Below are positions 42,780 through 51,121 of a stretch of DNA of 64,000 nt, in pieces. A program made the position numbers and the translations under genes. This DNA is from JARIHD01 sp041743655 (GTDB lineage: Bacteria > Patescibacteriota > Saccharimonadia > Saccharimonadales > UBA4665). A model generated the notes under the pieces. That model was not told where the DNA came from. It was given only the letters and a program-made list of their open reading frames with translations, and made no database searches. Position 1 is the first letter of the stretch. Every line of letters begins with the position of its first letter. The stretch covers positions 1-64,000 of the forward strand of contig JBGTMJ010000018.1 in the NCBI GenBank assembly GCA_041743655.1. The letters are read 5' to 3'.

Positions 42780-43733
42780 CTAAACTTTAGCCTTCAGGTA
42801 AGCGGCATAATAATCAATAGTTCTTTTTAGACCTTCATGTAATGATACTTCTGGCTTCCAGCCAAGGCGCTCTTTTGCTAATCTGATGTCCGGCTTACGC
42901 TGCGTAGGATCATCGGGACGTGCTGCTTCATGCTTAAGCCCTGACGAACTATTCGTTTGGCTCATCACCTCTTTGGCTAGCTCCAATAGCGTAAACTCAT
43001 GATCGTTGCCAATATTTATCGGCCCTTCTTCATTTGATTCAATAAGTTTAATAAGCCCTTTGATCTGGTCGGATACATAGCAGAAACTACGAGTCTGTGT
43101 ACCGTCTCCGTATACGGTAATTGGTATACCTTTGAGAGCCTGGACTATAAAATTTGACACTACCCGCCCATCGTCCGGATCCATGTTCGGACCATACGTG
43201 TTGAATATACGCACGATAGCAGTATTAACATTGCGTTGATGGCGGTACACCCAGACTAAGGCTTCAGCAAATCGCTTCGACTCATCATACATAGAACGAG
43301 CACCATAAGAGTTTACATTCCCCCAGTAGGTTTCTGGCTGAGGGCTGATGTGGGGCTCACCGTATACTTCACTTGTAGATGCTTGCAAAAAGCGGGCTTT
43401 GTCACGTTCGGCTATATCAAGCAGTTGCTTAACACCGACTGAACCGACCAATAAGGTTTCAACAGCGAACTGCTCATACTTCGGTATGCTGGCAGGCGAG
43501 GCAAGATTAACGATAATATCGTACGTCTGTGCGGTAATAGGCGCTGCCAGTGCTTCGGTAATGTCATGGTTGATGAATGTAAACTGTTTGTTTGTTTCTA
43601 GCTCTGCTATATTTTGTCTTCGGCCAGTCACAAGATTATCTACACATGTTACCGTATCACCCATGTCCAAAAATGCTTTGCACATATGCGAACCCAAAAA
43701 GCCTGATCCGCCGGCGACAAGTACTCTACGCAC
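42780..43733 (-). CDS. UDP-glucuronate decarboxylase (UDP-xylose synthase)-like enzyme
   Basis: A 317-residue extended SDR: GGSGFLGSHMCKAF, LASPASIPKYE, STSEVYGEP, MYDESKRFAEA (catalytic Tyr/Lys), RIFNTYGPNMDPDDGRVVSNF and VYGDGTQTRSFCYV are all typical of UDP-xylose synthase. It should convert UDP-glucuronate to UDP-xylose, using the product of the Ugd gene directly upstream. The frame opens at TTG 43745, but GTG 43733, preceded by GAGG, is the likelier start; it overlaps ugd by 8 nt. Confidence 0.88.
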   Translation of the reverse strand: MRRVLVAGGSGFLGSHMCKAFLDMGDTVTCVDNLVTGRRQNIAELETNKQFTFINHDITEALAAPITAQTYDIIVNLASPASIPKYEQFAVETLLVGSVGVKQLLDIAERDKARFLQASTSEVYGEPHISPQPETYWGNVNSYGARSMYDESKRFAEALVWVYRHQRNVNTAIVRIFNTYGPNMDPDDGRVVSNFIVQALKGIPITVYGDGTQTRSFCYVSDQIKGLIKLIESNEEGPINIGNDHEFTLLELAKEVMSQTNSSSGLKHEAARPDDPTQRKPDIRLAKERLGWKPEVSLHEGLKRTIDYYAAYLKAKV

Positions 43734-45054
43734 GCTCGACCTCAACTACCTTACGACCAATACTGTTATAGTAAAAGCCAGCCCGCTTCATGGTTTCCAG
43801 GTCATACATATTACGCCCATCAAAAACCACTGGGGCCTTAAGCGAGCGCTTCACCTTATCGAAGTCGGGAGTTCTGAATTCTCCCCATTCGGTAGCGATA
43901 ATGAGGGCATCGGCATTTTTTAATACCGCATATTCGTTGTCACCGAGTTTTAGATGGGCACTTTCTCCGTGATATTTTTTGACATTATCCATAGCTTGAG
44001 GATCATAAGCTACCACAGATGCACCTGCAAGCGTCAGGCTTTTGATAATCTCCAGGGCCGGAGCTTCGCGAATATCATCAGTATCCGGTTTGAACGCAAG
44101 CCCCCAGAGTGCAAAAGTCTTACCCTCTATGTTGCCATGGTAATAACGTAATATCTTGTTTACGATATGCCGCTTTTGATTGTCGTTGACTTCGGTAACT
44201 GCATTCAGAATCTTGAAATCATATTCATTCTCTTGCGCCGTATATCTTAGTGCCTGCACATCTTTAGGGAAACAGCTACCACCGTAGCCGATACCGGGAA
44301 ACAAGAATCGCTTACCAATTCGCTCGTCTGTTCCTATCCCCTCGCGGACGGCATCCACATTAGCGCCAAGTAACTCACATAAGTTAGCAACTTCATTCAT
44401 AAATGAGATTTTAGTAGCCAAGAAAGAGTTAGCGGCATACTTTGTCATTTCGGCCGAACGTTCATCCATGAACAACAATGCGCTTCCTTGTCGCACAAAA
44501 GGCTCATAGAGACGTTCCATAACACCCTTAGCACGCTCTGAACTGGTACCTATTACAATCCGATCGGGGCTCAAAAAATCGTCAACTGCAAAGCCTTCAC
44601 GCAAAAACTCCGGATTATCAACAACATCAAAGGAACCCTTAGTGTGTCTGGCTATATGTGTCGCTACTCGTTCAGATGTCCCAACCGGCACTGTGCTTTT
44701 ATCGACTACGACGACATATTTCTTCAATAGAGGGCCCAATCTGTCAGCGACACCTAAAACGTACGATAGATCAGCTGCGCCATCACCGTTTGGCGGGGTT
44801 GGTAATGCCAAGAAGATCACTTCTGCCCCTTTGATACCGTCGGCCAGACTTGCCGTAAAGGAAAGTCTATTTTCTTTTATATTGCGCGCAAACAGCTCTT
44901 CGAGCTTAGGTTCATAAATGGGTATTTTGCCAGCACGCATCTTTTTTACCTTGGCTTCATCTATATCTACACAGGCCACATCATTACCCATTTCTGCAAA
45001 ACATGTACCGGTCACTAATCCCACATACCCCGTACCAATAACAGCTATCTTCAT
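43726..45054 (-). CDS. ugd: UDP-glucose 6-dehydrogenase
   Basis: A 442-residue enzyme oxidising UDP-glucose to UDP-glucuronate with two NAD+. It has GTGYVGLVTGTCFAEMGN, DKSTVPVGT, NPEFLREG, the catalytic Cys in GYGGSCFPKDVQAL and LWGLAFKPDTDDIREAP. Full length. It overlaps the upstream gtrA gene by 4 nt and the downstream decarboxylase by 8 nt, a compact three-gene operon. Confidence 0.96.
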   Translation of the reverse strand: MKIAVIGTGYVGLVTGTCFAEMGNDVACVDIDEAKVKKMRAGKIPIYEPKLEELFARNIKENRLSFTASLADGIKGAEVIFLALPTPPNGDGAADLSYVLGVADRLGPLLKKYVVVVDKSTVPVGTSERVATHIARHTKGSFDVVDNPEFLREGFAVDDFLSPDRIVIGTSSERAKGVMERLYEPFVRQGSALLFMDERSAEMTKYAANSFLATKISFMNEVANLCELLGANVDAVREGIGTDERIGKRFLFPGIGYGGSCFPKDVQALRYTAQENEYDFKILNAVTEVNDNQKRHIVNKILRYYHGNIEGKTFALWGLAFKPDTDDIREAPALEIIKSLTLAGASVVAYDPQAMDNVKKYHGESAHLKLGDNEYAVLKNADALIIATEWGEFRTPDFDKVKRSLKAPVVFDGRNMYDLETMKRAGFYYNSIGRKVVEVERA

Positions 45055-45488
45055 ATAATTTCCTCCGATTTAGTGGCTGCATTTGGCAGATCGTTATTAT
45101 GTCGCCATATAACAAATTTTGACCACCCAAAATTCCAGAACAGAGCTGTTGCTGAAGCAAGAACCAATGCTATAGCATAATTAAGCTTTAAGACATGTAC
45201 ACCGAAGCTTACAATGGATGCACTACCAATAATGGCAACCCATGAACTAAGGTGAAATTGTACGATCAGTCTTGTGATTGTTTTACGTACAGCGTTCGCT
45301 TTATAAGTCCAGTGATGATGGAACATGAAATTGCTGAAAAGTGCCACCTCGGCAGCCACAACCTGAGCAATAAATAACGGGTAGTCTAGTAGTTTATAGA
45401 GCATGCTCAAAAGCAGGAAATTGATGACAAAGCCGAGTGAGCCAACAATACAAAATCGTACAAAATCAATCTTAAGTACCCGCTTCAT
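45051..45488 (-). CDS. GtrA-family membrane protein
   Basis: A 145-residue four-helix membrane protein: VRFCIVGSLGFVINFLLL, FSNFMFHHHWTY and FWNFGWSKFV follow the GtrA pattern. AGAGGG is 5 nt before the ATG. It leads the gtrA-ugd-decarboxylase operon. It differs clearly in sequence from the other GtrA at 35463, so each may serve a different polyprenyl-linked sugar. Confidence 0.87.
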   Translation of the reverse strand: MKRVLKIDFVRFCIVGSLGFVINFLLLSMLYKLLDYPLFIAQVVAAEVALFSNFMFHHHWTYKANAVRKTITRLIVQFHLSSWVAIIGSASIVSFGVHVLKLNYAIALVLASATALFWNFGWSKFVIWRHNNDLPNAATKSEEII

Positions 45489-45565
45489 GTACCCTCTTAG
45501 TTATATACAACAACAATGTCCGTATGATAGCATGTTTGTAACTAAACTATAAGCTTTGAGGGACT

Positions 45566-46294
45566 ATGGGTAAAACGAAAAAACTTTCCGTTGTAATGCC
45601 ATGCTATAACGAAAAGAACACCGTTAGCAAGATAATAGCAGAGGTACTGTCTGTTGACCTTGGCTCCACAAAGAAAGAAATTGTTGTCGTTGATGACGGC
45701 TCCAAGGACGGTACACGCGATATCCTCAAGAAGCTAGCTGGCAAACATCCGGAAATCAAGCTTATCTTTCAAAAAATAAACCAGGGTAAAGGAGCTGCGC
45801 TCAAAAAAGGAATCCTGGAAACAACGGGTGACGTAGTTGTAATCCAGGATGCTGACCTTGAGTACGATCCACAGGAGTATACACGATTGCTCTATCCGAT
45901 TGAACGTGGCCATGCCGACGTTGTGTATGGTTCACGGTTCATTGGTGGCGAACCACACCGCATCATCTATTTCCGTAACCAAGTGGCAAACAAGTTTTTA
46001 ACCGGGTTATCAAACGTTTTTACTGGCCTCAACCTTACCGACATGGAGACGTGTTACAAGATGTTCAGAGGAGATCTTATCCGCGAAATTGCCAGTCAGC
46101 TTAAAGCACAGCGCTTTGGTTTTGAGCCAGAAGTTACTGCCCGCGTGGCCAAAAGCAACTCAAGAGTTTATGAAATTGGCATCTCTTACTACGGGCGTAG
46201 CAAAGAAGAAGGGAAAAAGATTGGCTACAAGGATGGCATCAAAGCAATATGGGAGATTGTCTACTTTAATCTTAGTGTCCGTAAAAAAGGTTAA
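45566..46294 (+). CDS. GT2-family glycosyltransferase (dolichol/polyprenyl-phosphate mannosyltransferase-like)
   Basis: A 242-residue GT-A enzyme with SVVMPCYNEKNTV, VVDDGSKDGT and VVIQDADLEYDP (DxD). The domain then has VYGSRFIGG and TDMETCYKMFRG, all typical of polyprenyl-phosphate glycosyltransferases. It lacks C-terminal membrane helices. GAGGGA precedes the ATG by 5 nt. A methyltransferase gene follows after 7 nt. Confidence 0.9.
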   Translation: MGKTKKLSVVMPCYNEKNTVSKIIAEVLSVDLGSTKKEIVVVDDGSKDGTRDILKKLAGKHPEIKLIFQKINQGKGAALKKGILETTGDVVVIQDADLEYDPQEYTRLLYPIERGHADVVYGSRFIGGEPHRIIYFRNQVANKFLTGLSNVFTGLNLTDMETCYKMFRGDLIREIASQLKAQRFGFEPEVTARVAKSNSRVYEIGISYYGRSKEEGKKIGYKDGIKAIWEIVYFNLSVRKKG

Positions 46295-46301
46295 CTGATA
46301 T

Positions 46302-47123
46302 ATGAGTAGAGCTATCAGCAAAGTCGCTTATAAACTTCCAGTGGTTAAGCATATCTTGCATGAGCGGAATAACTTGCGTACCGACAAAGGCATTCTACAA
46401 TTAGAGAAGGGTAACCTGGAAGCATCATACCGACAGGCAAAACAAGCTCTTAATGATCCTCGAACCTTCTTGGCGCATCACTTTGTGCATGGCCAGGGTA
46501 TAGAAATAGGAGCAGCTCAATTTCCGGTAATCTTGCCAGAAGGCGTAAAAATACGGTATGTTGACCTTTTTACCGAAGCTGAGATACGAAAAGCATGGCC
46601 AATCTATGAGAACCTAGATATTGTTCACATTGACGTTGTTGATAACGGTGAGCAACTTACAAAATTCAAAGCCCGTTCACTCGACTTCATTATTGCCAAT
46701 CATTTTCTCGAGCATTGTCTTGACCCAATTGGCACACTTACTAACATGTACAAGAAGTTGCGACCAAACGGCATTTTATTCCTTGCTATACCTGATAAGC
46801 GATATACTTTTGATAAAGATCGCGTCATAACACCTTATAGCCATCTGCTTGCAGAACATAAAGATAAGACCAAAAGATTCCTCTGGGAACACACAGTAGA
46901 GTTCTTTACGCTCGCTGAGCCGTTTGACGGTGATATCGAACAACGGTCCAGGGAAATTATTGAAAGTGGTTTCCGCATCCACTACCACGTCTGGACGTCA
47001 CGAGAATTAGTTGAACTCTTTACGCGCATTGCTGACGACTTTGGTGTCAAGATTGAAATTGAAGCCCTGGTTAAGAACGGACACGAGACTATTTTTGTGC
47101 TTCGTAAAGTACGGTTACGGTAA
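46302..47123 (+). CDS. SAM-dependent methyltransferase
   Basis: A 273-residue class I methyltransferase-like protein. Motif I appears as GIEIGAAQFPV, motif IV as LDFIIANHFLEHC and post-I as IVHIDVVD; KKLRPNGILFLAIPDKR is the usual strand after it. The N-terminus has a helical stretch. It follows a GT2 gene by 7 nt, so it may methylate the growing glycan. The exact acceptor is unknown. Confidence 0.8.
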   Translation: MSRAISKVAYKLPVVKHILHERNNLRTDKGILQLEKGNLEASYRQAKQALNDPRTFLAHHFVHGQGIEIGAAQFPVILPEGVKIRYVDLFTEAEIRKAWPIYENLDIVHIDVVDNGEQLTKFKARSLDFIIANHFLEHCLDPIGTLTNMYKKLRPNGILFLAIPDKRYTFDKDRVITPYSHLLAEHKDKTKRFLWEHTVEFFTLAEPFDGDIEQRSREIIESGFRIHYHVWTSRELVELFTRIADDFGVKIEIEALVKNGHETIFVLRKVRLR

Positions 47124-47166
47124 AGCTAAAGCGTAGCGTTCAACAAGCGTTAATGCTCGAAATAAT

Positions 47167-48888
47167 TCAGCAGTTCGGCGAATTCTTGAGATCGTAAATG
47201 ATGGTACGGTAGTCATTATAAATGATGGGGTACTGTATGTCTTTGAGAGGCCTCTCACTCGGTAGTGTTACATAACGTATTTCGTAATCACGGCACAAAT
47301 GGTCGTACCTTTTCTCTTCTAAAGCAGCAAAGATAAGAAAATCTTTCGTATCAACACTCTTTGGAAGTCGCGTCACATAACCAAAAGCAATTGGTTTATG
47401 GTGTAGCGTCTGGTTATAAAGCTGCTCAGAACCAGATAGCGCTCCATTATCAATAACACCACCATTCGGCTGTTGCTTTAGAAAATACACATACGGCTGA
47501 TAGGTTGGTGGCGTCAACGGTAATTGCCGTGGCCACAGGTCAACCAGTGAGACCAGTACGATAATTGCAACAAATATCAACCCTTTTCGGCGTCGCACAT
47601 CTACGTGCGCAAGTAGCCCCGAGCCAATAACAATCGCTGCCAGTAATGATATGAGAATCCAACGAATGGGCATGCCTGATATCTGCAGTGTCGGGAAGAT
47701 ACGCTCGAGAAAAGCGTAAGGCAATGGTACGATCTGTAACGTCTGTTCAAGTGTTTTTAGCCGCGGCCCAAGTGCTAGGATCCCAAATACAACGAGCGTC
47801 ACCCACCAGAACCCAATTTGTTCTAAAGCGTCATGTTTTTTCTTAATAAACCGTTTAATGAATGCAATAATTAGCAGCGTTATCAATCCGAAGCCAAAGA
47901 ATACGCTAGCCTCTGCAAAGTATGCCAAATGCTTAGTGTGCCACTCTGTTAAAGTGTGCCAGTACCATGATCCACCGGGTATAATAACCGACAGTGGATC
48001 AAGTCCAAAGGCTGTGGGGTCATGGGAGCCCAGCAACGGGTCGTGTTTATTGAGCCGTAATAATGAAAAGACTATTGGACCGTTGAGGGCTAGTGCTGCA
48101 ATACCAAACATGGTTAATACTCGCAGGTTCTGTTTCGATAGCTTGAACTCCCTTTTCCAGGTTTGCCAGCCCAACCACATTGCCGCTACAATCACAGACC
48201 AGAAGAAATAATAGTAATCACTCAATAACACAAGGAATAGTGCGCCGGCCGCAAGTAAGGCATAGCGATATCGTACTTTCTCGAGTAATGACCAAAAAGC
48301 AAGCAAGAAGAGTGGTATAAATTCCAGGGATACTAGTTGTAGATGACCTTGTGCATGTGCAAAGTGATAACTCGAAAAAGTAAATAGTGCGCCGGCCAAG
48401 ATTGATACCCAATACTCCCCATACAATTTTTGAATAAACCAAAACATAGTTATGCCACCAAATACAAAACTGAAAATAACGAAAAAGTTAACAGCTTGCA
48501 CCAAGCTAAATCCGAATAGGTTCACGAGCGGAATAGCCATGAGGCCATTAATAATGTTCATTGTTTGGGGTAGCAGAGAAGTGCCGTGGGGCCAGTGAAG
48601 CATGTTAGTAAAATATGGATTGGTGTTTTCCTCTACAATTGCGTGGTTCACCCACCAAATATTCCAAACATTTTGAAAACCATCCCCATTATCAAGATAG
48701 AATCCATTAGAAAAGTTACCGAGATAGTGAGGTTGCATCGCAAAAAAAGCGGTTGCATAAATCAGCGCCGGTGCCACTAACCAAAGCCATGTTTTATGAA
48801 CTACCGGCTGACGTGCGAAGTTCAAGAATAACGCTTTTGCGGTTTTAGTGTAAGTAGTAGTTTGTAAATCTTTTTTGCTTTTAGCCAT
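47167..48888 (-). CDS. GT-C-like polytopic membrane protein
   Basis: A 573-residue protein with about 11-12 membrane helices. The first external loop carries the acidic residues of a GT-C fold (YLDNGDGFQNVWNIWWVN), and there are long periplasmic segments later (HDPTAFGLDPLSVIIPGGSW). Such proteins transfer sugars from polyprenyl phosphates outside the membrane. ATG 48888 is chosen over an upstream frame opening at 48918, as an extended -10 (TGC plus TATAAT, 48902-48910) lies 13 nt before it. Confidence 0.7.
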   Translation of the reverse strand: MAKSKKDLQTTTYTKTAKALFLNFARQPVVHKTWLWLVAPALIYATAFFAMQPHYLGNFSNGFYLDNGDGFQNVWNIWWVNHAIVEENTNPYFTNMLHWPHGTSLLPQTMNIINGLMAIPLVNLFGFSLVQAVNFFVIFSFVFGGITMFWFIQKLYGEYWVSILAGALFTFSSYHFAHAQGHLQLVSLEFIPLFLLAFWSLLEKVRYRYALLAAGALFLVLLSDYYYFFWSVIVAAMWLGWQTWKREFKLSKQNLRVLTMFGIAALALNGPIVFSLLRLNKHDPLLGSHDPTAFGLDPLSVIIPGGSWYWHTLTEWHTKHLAYFAEASVFFGFGLITLLIIAFIKRFIKKKHDALEQIGFWWVTLVVFGILALGPRLKTLEQTLQIVPLPYAFLERIFPTLQISGMPIRWILISLLAAIVIGSGLLAHVDVRRRKGLIFVAIIVLVSLVDLWPRQLPLTPPTYQPYVYFLKQQPNGGVIDNGALSGSEQLYNQTLHHKPIAFGYVTRLPKSVDTKDFLIFAALEEKRYDHLCRDYEIRYVTLPSERPLKDIQYPIIYNDYRTIIYDLKNSPNC

Positions 48889-48901
48889 CGTTATGCCGGC
48901 A

Positions 48902-48910
48902 ATTATAGCA
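48902..48910 (-). promoter_or_regulatory. extended -10 promoter of the GT-C-like gene
   Basis: On the minus strand TGC is directly followed by TATAAT, 13 nt before ATG 48888. The TGn extension can substitute for a weak -35. Confidence 0.5.
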
Positions 48911-48931
48911 GCAAGCACACTACTTTACGAT

Positions 48932-48990
48932 CAACACTGGGTGTCAGTGTTGCTTGTAACAAAGCATAAAGACTGGTACTCACAACACTG
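48932..48990. repeat. three copies of an 8-bp CAACACTG motif, two forming a palindrome
   Basis: CAACACTG occurs at 48932-48939, inverted at 48945-48952 with a 5-nt spacer, and again direct at 48983-48990. The site lies in the 232-nt gap between two divergent GT-C-like genes, 22-80 nt from the leftward -10. It could be an operator or an RNA hairpin. Nothing else is evident in that gap. Confidence 0.45.
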
Positions 48991-49120
48991 TCTTTTGTGT
49001 ATACTAAAGATTGTAAAATTCTTGCTTACAACAGCTTACTTGTCATCTTTCGCGGTTTGCAGCAGGCATCACATAATAGCGTCATAGACGTTCCGTTGTT
49101 TTTTTGCAATAATCTTAGCT

Positions 49121-51121
49121 ATGATTCTGGAGGGGAAACTCAAACCATGGTTTGATGCCTGTATTACCATACTGCGTATACCTTTGGTGACTCCACTGAT
49201 AGTCGGCCTGGTACTATCTACTACACCACTCCGATTCTTCGCTTTTGTCATTATTATATATGTTGGCGCTCGGCTATTGCCGTTGTCGATAGGTCTTATA
49301 GGGAAGGTAGTGGCTGCCTATTTGATGATAGCCTCAGCCAACTGTATCATCGCGGGAGTCGCCTGGCTGCTTAAACTACAGCTTACTTCCGGTTTGCTTT
49401 TAAGCATATTGCTGTTCACCTTACTCGTAACTGTCATGTTTATGCATAGCAAAAAGATTCGTTTACCGGCTATACCTAAGCTTTGGATGGGTGACGATTT
49501 GGTAGCAGTAGCTGTTGCCGTAGCGGCTCTGGTAATCCTCTTTCTGCCAGTCTTTCCGCGGCCCAATGCTAATACCTTAGCACCCGTCGTTATAGCAGGT
49601 GGTGACAATTCTGCACATATAGAAATGCTGAAGACAAACGACTTTAACAGGGGTTATTCTATCGGTACCGACAACCGGTTTAATATGGCTTCAAATTTGT
49701 ATGCTTATTCTCAGGGTTGGCATTTTAATGGTGCTTTTGTGAAATGGCTCATTGAGTCATTTGTATACATTGGTTCTTCGCCGAGCAGAATACTTGCCCT
49801 CTTTTATACCTATAGCGCTGTTTGGTTCGCTATTCTCGTATTCCTCATGACTCGTCTGTCACTAATGGTTGCATCTATCAATGGTAAACGCAAAGGTTGG
49901 TCGAGAATCGCAGCCGCTCTGATCTGCTCTCTTGGTGTCGCAGGTTGGGTCTTACCATTGTTTGCAAGTGGATTTGAACCGCAAATTGGCTCCCTTGCTC
50001 TTTTCTTGCTTGAAATCCTATTTTTGCTTGAAGCTTATGACAGACCGGCAGATAGGCGATACGGGTACCTACTATTGGCTGGTTTTGCAGCGGCAACCCT
50101 TAGTTTTGTGTGGGTCTTCTTGTTACCTCTTGCGGCGCTTAGCCTTCTTCTATTTGTAGGCCACACATACTTTACAACCAAGCGAAAACGCCCCCCTATC
50201 TATTTTATGCTCATTGGTGCTCTGTTGGGTCTGACATCTTTCTTCCAGATATATATTCAGATGACTCATCCCGAATCAGGTGGAGGCATTGATGCGTACG
50301 GTTACATACCCTATATGCCGCCACTGTATCCTTTTATTGGTGTCATTCTAGCGGCCGGTCTGTACGTATATCTGCATTTTACATCATTAAAACTACGTAT
50401 ACTCTACATCTACGGGCTTCTTACAATCGCTTTCGCTATTGGGATGATGGTCTATCAAGTAACGGCTTTCGACGAAGTGAGGTATTACTACTATAAATCA
50501 TTGCATACAGTGGTAGTAATTGCCATTATCCTCGTAGCAGCTATTGGCAGCAGGCTTCTTCAACAAGTACTTGTCCACCGTCCGCAAAAGATATCTCAAG
50601 CACCCCACACAGTACTAGTTATAGGTACACTGCTAGTACTCTTCGGCATAGCTTTCGTGGCTGTCAAATCTCCGCAGTTTGATGACTACTATCACAAACG
50701 AATTGCAGGGATAACTCCAGAGCAAGCCAACACCATGGTAGATCTTATTGCAGCCAATCCAATCAATGGTTTTCGCTACGCTCCTATTGGCAGCTGCGAC
50801 CGGGGTAATGATATTAGGGCGATATTGCTTGCACACGCTTTGGCTTATACGCCCGCCGCATACAAAGAACCTACTGTCGTCCTGGGACTAACTAGCAGCG
50901 ACAAGCAATTCATCTATTGGCAAATCAACCTTTTCCTTAAGCGACACAAAAAAGATTTGTACGTTATCAGTCGTGACCAAAGCCTGAATGCTGGCTTATT
51001 TGATTATGTAGGTGCTAACAGCCGTTTCATACACCTAATAGACGTTGATCCTGATCCACCAGCCACTCTCCTGGCTGATTGTCCTGGCCGACTGGGCCGC
51101 CAGCCGATCCCGATCAATTAG
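49121..51121 (+). CDS. large polytopic membrane protein, possibly GT-C glycosyltransferase
   Basis: A 666-residue protein with about 13-14 membrane helices and two long external loops. The first (after about residue 150) contains GGDNSAHIEMLKTNDFNRGY, with acidic residues where GT-C enzymes bind metal; a C-terminal soluble domain of about 130 residues follows the last helix. TAATCT lies 5 nt before the ATG. It diverges from the previous GT-C-like gene, and its stop overlaps that of the convergent surface-protein gene (TTAG, 51118-51121). A role in glycan assembly or arabinofuranosyl-type transfer is possible; no firm family. Confidence 0.6.
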   Translation: MILEGKLKPWFDACITILRIPLVTPLIVGLVLSTTPLRFFAFVIIIYVGARLLPLSIGLIGKVVAAYLMIASANCIIAGVAWLLKLQLTSGLLLSILLFTLLVTVMFMHSKKIRLPAIPKLWMGDDLVAVAVAVAALVILFLPVFPRPNANTLAPVVIAGGDNSAHIEMLKTNDFNRGYSIGTDNRFNMASNLYAYSQGWHFNGAFVKWLIESFVYIGSSPSRILALFYTYSAVWFAILVFLMTRLSLMVASINGKRKGWSRIAAALICSLGVAGWVLPLFASGFEPQIGSLALFLLEILFLLEAYDRPADRRYGYLLLAGFAAATLSFVWVFLLPLAALSLLLFVGHTYFTTKRKRPPIYFMLIGALLGLTSFFQIYIQMTHPESGGGIDAYGYIPYMPPLYPFIGVILAAGLYVYLHFTSLKLRILYIYGLLTIAFAIGMMVYQVTAFDEVRYYYYKSLHTVVVIAIILVAAIGSRLLQQVLVHRPQKISQAPHTVLVIGTLLVLFGIAFVAVKSPQFDDYYHKRIAGITPEQANTMVDLIAANPINGFRYAPIGSCDRGNDIRAILLAHALAYTPAAYKEPTVVLGLTSSDKQFIYWQINLFLKRHKKDLYVISRDQSLNAGLFDYVGANSRFIHLIDVDPDPPATLLADCPGRLGRQPIPIN

